23,627 bases of DNA from a virus. Below are positions 20,501-23,627 of the stretch, piece after piece (the first letter of the stretch is position 1; every line of letters begins with the position of its first letter). The notes under the pieces were generated by a model. That model was not told where the DNA came from. It saw nothing but the letters and a program-made list of their open reading frames with translations, and did not search any database. Made by a program: the position numbers and the translations under genes. The stretch covers positions 1-23,627 of the IMG/VR virus record IMGVR_UViG_3300017773_000145; one strand, 5' to 3'.

Positions 20501-20520
20501 GGCCCCTTCGGGGGCCTTCT
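20501..20520 (+). terminator. Hairpin after cassette gene 4
   Basis: Stem GGCCCC/GGGGCC closed by TTCG, followed by TTCT. The stem is very stable but the T-run is poor, so it may be a leaky terminator or an RNA-stabilising 3' end. Confidence 0.55.
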
Positions 20521-20532
20521 CCCCCCAAACCA

Positions 20533-20733
20533 ATGAAACAAATCCGCTACCAAAGCACCAAGCTCTACAACGACCCCGGCAGTCCCCCGTGGTTTGCTCC
20601 AGCCTTCACCACCTTTCTGTTCCTGCTGTTCGGCGGTGCCTTGTTCGTTTCTCTGACCGGCACGCTGGACCAAATGACGGAACGCGACTGCCGCCTGGGC
20701 GTGCAGGCCGCCTGCGAGGAGCTGCAGCGATGA
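20533..20733 (+). CDS. Small single-span membrane protein
   Basis: A 66-aa protein with a hydrophilic, tyrosine-containing N terminus, one clear membrane helix at about 22-44 (FAPAFTTFLFLLFGGALFVS), and a C-terminal part with two cysteines (ERDCRLGVQAACEELQR). N-terminal Lys/Arg before the helix suggests the N terminus stays in the cytoplasm. The leader is C-rich (ccccccaaacca) with no Shine-Dalgarno. The stop overlaps the next ATG (ATGA). Small early membrane proteins in phages often target host or superinfection functions, but nothing specific is visible here. Confidence 0.68.
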   Translation: MKQIRYQSTKLYNDPGSPPWFAPAFTTFLFLLFGGALFVSLTGTLDQMTERDCRLGVQAACEELQR

Positions 20734-21062
20734 TTCGCCCTGGATACGAGGTTCAAATTCCAATGAAGGAAAGGTGGGGGCGTTGGCGTTTTGTCAGATC
20801 ACAACTCACGCTGCTTCACACCAACGGCTACGAGATTGACCTCGAAAGAATCAACAGTTGCGCTGAAATGCTCGACTGGATTTTTCAGCTCAATCACAAA
20901 AACGACGAGGTTTATGGGGTTGATGTCGTAAAAGACCTTGTTGAGGCTTTTGATGACATCTTTCAACCTCAAAGCAACTGCTGTTCCATGGGCTCTGAAA
21001 AGGAGTTCAGCGGCACGAAACTGGCCAAGGCTTACGCCTTGGAGCTTAAAAAAAGTAAATAG
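20730..21062 (+). CDS. Hypothetical early protein
   Basis: A 110-aa protein: MIRPGYEVQIPMKERWGRWR, then HTNGYEIDLERINSCAEMLD, WIFQLNHKNDEVYGVDVVKD, LVEAFDDIF, and a basic LAKAYALELKKSK end. The YEIDLERINSCAEMLDWIFQL segment with a conserved-looking W and helical packing resembles small phage proteins of unknown role. The ATG overlaps the stop of the membrane-protein gene, so both are made together; an AGGAGG overlaps its own stop codon and serves the next gene. Confidence 0.65.
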   Translation: MIRPGYEVQIPMKERWGRWRFVRSQLTLLHTNGYEIDLERINSCAEMLDWIFQLNHKNDEVYGVDVVKDLVEAFDDIFQPQSNCCSMGSEKEFSGTKLAKAYALELKKSK

Positions 21063-21076
21063 GAGGACAAACCCCA

Positions 21077-21328
21077 GTGCTTCAACCACCCCTGGCATCG
21101 CTTCTGAAGTCTGCCCACCCAGACTCTAGGCCCCAAATGACTCAAAGCGAAATTACCCGAATGTTCCATATCGCCCAGGTGCATGGCGGCAGCTTCTTTT
21201 GCAAGTTGGCCACCGCTGGCCTGGTCGCTGACCCGGACAACGTGGCCAAAATCTTGCGGACCTGGCCTGAGCTTCAAGGCATATATGGCCCTGGCAGCAT
21301 CCATTGGGATCGGGAGGGCGCCAAGTGA
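21077..21328 (+). CDS. Hypothetical early protein upstream of the RecE-like gene
   Basis: With the GTG at 21077 the product is 83 aa; AGGAGG lies 10 bases upstream (21061-21066). An internal ATG at 21137 gives a 63-aa protein beginning MTQSEITRMFHIAQVHGGSF, which covers all of the folded-looking part: helix, FFCKLATAGLVADPDNVAKI, LRTWPELQGIYGPGS. I keep the longer form because of the ribosome site, but the shorter one may be right. CAACCACCCC occurs at 21083, here without an ATG next to it. The stop overlaps the GTG of the next gene. No function is known. Confidence 0.6.
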   Translation: MLQPPLASLLKSAHPDSRPQMTQSEITRMFHIAQVHGGSFFCKLATAGLVADPDNVAKILRTWPELQGIYGPGSIHWDREGAK

Positions 21329-22098
21329 CCCTCTCAGAAGTCGATTACTTCAGCGACCCTGGTTACAGCCAGAGCGACATGAAGCAGGCTTTGGAGTCCC
21401 CTGAGCTTCTCTACTGGATGAAGCATCAAGGCGGCAGGGCTGAACGCAAGCCAAGCCCTCAGATGATCGAGGGCACCTTGGCCCACTGCTTCATCCTTGA
21501 ACATGAAAAGTTCAAAAACACCTACCAAGTTTGCGGCCCACGCAACACCAAGGCAGGCAAAGAAGAGGTTCAGCAAGCCATCAACAACGGTCGGCAACCC
21601 ATCACCCTGGCCCAATACCAAAAGGCCTTGGGCATGAATCACGCCGTAAATGGAAACCTTTTATGCAACACCTTTTTTGTCGATGGGTTAGCTGAACAGT
21701 CTTTTTTTGCAGAAGACGATTCGACAGCTTTGCCGATGAAAGCTCGGCTGGATTGGATTACCCCAGATGAAACCATCGTTGACCTCAAGACGGTGCCCGC
21801 TGGTGGAGCAAGCCCAGCCAATTTTGCCAAACAGGTGGCTAATTTTTCTTACCACCTGCAATGCGCTCACTATCTGGAGATGTCCCAGATGAAGCGTTTT
21901 GTCTTTGTAGTTGTTGAACGTGAACCGCCTCATCAAATCGGCATATATCGCCTTGATGATGACGCGATCGCAGAAGGCCGTTATCTACGCCGCAAGGCCC
22001 TGGACCTGATCGCCAACTGCAGAGTCTTCAACAACTGGCCGGGGCACACCCCGATGGAACCACAAACCCTTTCACTGCCCTCTTGGGCCTTCAAATAA
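21325..22098 (+). CDS. recE-like: RecE-like exonuclease, PD-(D/E)XK family
   Basis: A 257-aa protein that would degrade one strand of double-stranded DNA 5' to 3' to expose ssDNA for annealing. Motifs of the RecE/exonuclease VIII C-terminal nuclease: EGTLAH (G50, H54), KARLDW with Asp 143, VDLKTV with Asp 153 and Lys 155, and a YHLQCAHY helix with Gln 179. These match the E. coli RecE His, Asp, Asp, Lys active site order. Size is that of the nuclease domain alone, as in many phages. The GTG start at 21325 overlaps the upstream stop (GTGA); a longer TTG reading is less likely. The stop overlaps the Rad52-like ATG. Confidence 0.87.
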   Translation: MTLSEVDYFSDPGYSQSDMKQALESPELLYWMKHQGGRAERKPSPQMIEGTLAHCFILEHEKFKNTYQVCGPRNTKAGKEEVQQAINNGRQPITLAQYQKALGMNHAVNGNLLCNTFFVDGLAEQSFFAEDDSTALPMKARLDWITPDETIVDLKTVPAGGASPANFAKQVANFSYHLQCAHYLEMSQMKRFVFVVVEREPPHQIGIYRLDDDAIAEGRYLRRKALDLIANCRVFNNWPGHTPMEPQTLSLPSWAFK

Positions 22099-22790
22099 TG
22101 GACATGTCAACAATGCCTCTCGATCAAGCTGCCAAGGAATCCTTGGCTGCACCGCTTGACCTCAACAACGTCAAAAAACGCAAGGGTGCTGGGAATCGCA
22201 CGCTTGACTACATCTCCGGCGAACACGCCATCTCAGAAGCCAACCGAATCTTTGGATTTGATGGCTGGAGTAGTGAAACCCTTGAAATGAAATGTGTAAA
22301 CGAAAAGCAGCCCACTTACATCGCCCGCGTTCGCGTCCGTGCCGGTGGTGTTACCCGTGAAGGCTGGGGAGGTGATAACAGCCACGACCATGAAAATGCC
22401 GTTAAAGGTGCCGAGACCGACGCGATCAAACGAGCCCTGCGGACGTTTGGCAACCAGTTTGGTTTGCCCTTATATGACAAGGAAGAGAACGCCGAGAACC
22501 TGACCCGTGGGTCAGAGCCTGCACCAAAGCCCCGGCCAACGCCTAGCCCGGAGTTCAAGCGCACTCAAGAGATCGTCGAAAAAGACATCAAAACGGGGCC
22601 CTTTTACATCTGGGAAACCAAAATTAAAAACGCTGGCCCTGGTTCCAACTGGATGGCCATGGAAGCCGCCATTCGCAATGGCAAAGACAAAAATGGAAAC
22701 GATGCTGGATTAACCGACGCCCACAAACAAGACCTAATGAAGGCGTATAAGGCAAGAAAAGCCGAAGTTGAAAAGGTTGCAACGGCATGA
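22098..22790 (+). CDS. Rad52-like single-strand annealing protein
   Basis: A 230-aa recombinase that pairs complementary ssDNA produced by the exonuclease. Residues 20-130 show the Rad52/Rad22 pattern: LDLNNVKKRKGAGNRTLDYI, SEANRIFGFDGWSSE, ARVRVRAGGVTREGWGGDN, and the signature HDHENAVKGAETDAIKRALR followed by TFGNQFGLPLYDK. The C-terminal 90 residues are Pro/Lys-rich then helical and probably bind partners. ATG at 22098 overlaps the previous TAA (taATG). Exonuclease and annealing protein in one coupled pair is the usual phage recombination arrangement. Confidence 0.9.
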   Translation: MDMSTMPLDQAAKESLAAPLDLNNVKKRKGAGNRTLDYISGEHAISEANRIFGFDGWSSETLEMKCVNEKQPTYIARVRVRAGGVTREGWGGDNSHDHENAVKGAETDAIKRALRTFGNQFGLPLYDKEENAENLTRGSEPAPKPRPTPSPEFKRTQEIVEKDIKTGPFYIWETKIKNAGPGSNWMAMEAAIRNGKDKNGNDAGLTDAHKQDLMKAYKARKAEVEKVATA

Positions 22791-23035
22791 CCATGATCCA
22801 GGCCAACTATGACCCGAACTATTCCGGGCCCTACTTTTCTGAACAGCAGCTAGCGCAGCGGTGGGGCAAACACCCCAACACCCTGCGCCGTTACCGACAG
22901 GCAGGCACTGGGCCCGCTTTCTACGAAGTGCGGCAGGTCTTTGGCCCCCGCGCCCCACGCATCAGATACAAGCTTCACGACGTGCTGGCCTTTGAGCTGG
23001 CCAACTCCATTACCCCCGACAAACTCAATGGCTGA
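22787..23035 (+). CDS. Helix-turn-helix DNA-binding protein, excisionase/MerR-like
   Basis: An 82-aa protein with the HTH_17-like pattern YFSEQQLAQRWGKHPNTLRR, YRQAGTGPAFYEVRQ, and a final IRYKLHDVLAFELAN. The PxxYxxSxxLAxxW...TLRRWRxxGxGPxxxK...VRYxxxDVxxFE layout is shared by excisionase, AlpA and small phage regulators. Here the loop between wing and helix is longer by a FGPRAP segment. It begins in the stop of the Rad52-like gene (ATGA). With no integrase in view, a role as transcription regulator is as likely as excision. Confidence 0.72.
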   Translation: MTMIQANYDPNYSGPYFSEQQLAQRWGKHPNTLRRYRQAGTGPAFYEVRQVFGPRAPRIRYKLHDVLAFELANSITPDKLNG

Positions 23036-23363
23036 TTTCAACCCCGCATTACCAACCCCTGGCAAATGGAACATTTACCAGAACGACGCCGACCATCAAT
23101 ACAACCCAGGCGGCAAAAGGCTGCAGTTAAAAATCCCTGTGGAATCAATCCCGGCTTTCTGCCAACACTTGATGAATCTTGCGGATGATCCCGCCAAACA
23201 CAGAGAGATTCAGGTCTGGGATTTTGAAGCTAGAGAGGTGAAAACTGTCACCGCCATTTCTGCTGGCTTCAATGCAAAGTCCGGCAAGGAAGACGACGAA
23301 GGTTGGTACGGCACCATCAACCCACCGGCACACAAGGCCCCAGCCACAGACATCCCGTTCTGA
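23028..23363 (+). CDS. Possible SSB-like protein with DIPF C-terminal tip
   Basis: A 111-aa protein: ALPTPGKWNIYQNDADHQYN, a strand-rich middle (GKRLQLKIPVESIPAFCQHL, REIQVWDFEAREVKTVTAIS), a flexible Lys/Asp/Glu/Gly stretch, and the end APATDIPF. The terminal D-I-P-F is the tip through which bacterial and phage SSB proteins bind partners, and beta strands followed by a flexible tail are the SSB design. The body does not show an OB-fold motif I can name, so the call is tentative. It sits directly after the exonuclease/annealing pair and overlaps the HTH gene by 8 bases. Confidence 0.6.
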   Translation: MADFNPALPTPGKWNIYQNDADHQYNPGGKRLQLKIPVESIPAFCQHLMNLADDPAKHREIQVWDFEAREVKTVTAISAGFNAKSGKEDDEGWYGTINPPAHKAPATDIPF

Positions 23364-23587
23364 TGGCAGGCCCTGAACTCCAAGCCTTTCGAGAGCTGGA
23401 CAAAATGGGGCTGATCTTAAAGGGTGAGTTTTTCTCGCCCTTTATGGCGGGCCAGGATCACTACACCAAGCTTTTGGCGGCCGTCAAGGCTGACCGCCTA
23501 GGCGTTAAACGCCGCGCAACGACTGACAGTCCATCTCAGCAATGCGACCCACCGCCTGCTGAAGCAAACGCGCCGTCTGACGATTAG
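23363..23587 (+). CDS. Hypothetical protein at the end of the recombination operon
   Basis: A 74-aa protein. The first 45 residues look folded (MAGPELQAFRELDKMGLILK, FFSPFMAGQDHYTKLLAAVK), followed by a disordered Pro/Ser/Asp tail. The ATG shares bases with the stop of the SSB-like gene (tgATG), which supports translation. No family is recognised. The 40 bases after its stop hold no visible gene on this strand; an open frame on the other strand begins at the window edge and overlaps the disordered tail. Confidence 0.55.
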   Translation: MAGPELQAFRELDKMGLILKGEFFSPFMAGQDHYTKLLAAVKADRLGVKRRATTDSPSQQCDPPPAEANAPSDD

Positions 23588-23627
23588 CTCTGGCCAACGA
23601 CACGCAGAGGCCCTGCAGCTCTGCCAC

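Noticed and set aside
20308-20763. 151-codon minus-strand frame across the cassette and membrane-protein genes
   Set aside because: Gly/Arg/His-rich shadow frame. It runs against several plus-strand genes with coupled starts, promoter modules and terminators.
21304-21324. TTG start for the RecE-like gene
   Set aside because: The GTG at 21325 forms a GTGA overlap with the previous stop and fits the domain start; the extra seven residues add nothing recognisable.
21961-21972. GCGATCGC (HIP1-like) octamer as evidence for a cyanobacterial host
   Set aside because: Only a single copy was noticed in 23.6 kb, which is not informative.
23505-23627. Open minus-strand frame of 40 codons running in from the right edge
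   Set aside because: It overlaps the tail of the coupled plus-strand 74-aa gene and its start is outside the window. It could be a convergent gene, but nothing here decides that.
1-23627. CRISPR array, insertion sequence or tRNA genes
   Set aside because: No spaced repeat arrays, transposase motifs, terminal inverted repeats or cloverleaf sequences were seen. The repeats present are short regulatory or origin elements.

Overview
The window is part of a siphovirus-type tailed phage (or prophage) genome. The signs are a complete leftward head-and-tail gene block (terminase, portal, MuF-type head protein, scaffold, HK97-fold-type capsid, connectors, tail tube, tail chaperone with a -1 frameshift, tape measure, tail-tip protein), no sheath gene, and a divergent rightward replication/recombination block. 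Base composition is close to balanced. The host cannot be fixed from sequence. Several small virion-associated proteins resemble families I associate with marine and cyanobacterial phages, and many starts lack a Shine-Dalgarno sequence, so a picocyanobacterial host is possible (low confidence). No integrase, repressor, lysis gene, DNA polymerase or tRNA is seen here.

Layout. Positions 1-17467 are almost all minus strand. Reading in transcription order (right to left): replication initiator with an internal origin (16658-17467), Cys-cluster protein, small regulators (a zinc ribbon and a ribbon-helix-helix protein), small and large terminase, portal, MuF-like head protein with a C-terminal HExxH domain, a cluster of tiny lysine-rich proteins, scaffold, major capsid protein, decoration protein, head-tail connectors, tail terminator, tail tube, tail chaperones G and GT, tape measure, tail-tip M-like protein, and a truncated gene at the left edge. 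One plus-strand gene (9257-9547) interrupts this block.

Positions 17525-23587 are plus strand: RusA resolvase; small one-gene cassettes, each with its own repeated promoter-like leader and a hairpin after the stop codon; an RNA polymerase alpha-CTD-like protein; a 344-aa unknown protein; a small membrane protein; then a tightly coupled module of RecE-like exonuclease, Rad52-like annealing protein, HTH protein and a possible SSB-like protein.

The most unusual content: (1) a promoter/leader module repeated four times at 17.9-20.3 kb, with fixed internal spacing (GTGCCAA-N12-CACAA-N3-CTACCA-N5-CTACCA-N8-CATAYT, then CAACCACCCC beside the ATG), in the same region as a phage-encoded alpha-CTD-like protein that keeps most UP-element-binding residues; (2) four 22-bp-phased GC-rich iterons next to AT-rich 15-bp repeats inside the initiator gene, a lambda-like origin; (3) a MuF-type head protein fused to a putative zinc metallopeptidase. 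The working model is that the initiator fires the internal origin, the RecE/Rad52/RusA set handles recombination and branched DNA, and the alpha-CTD-like protein may direct transcription at the repeated promoters.
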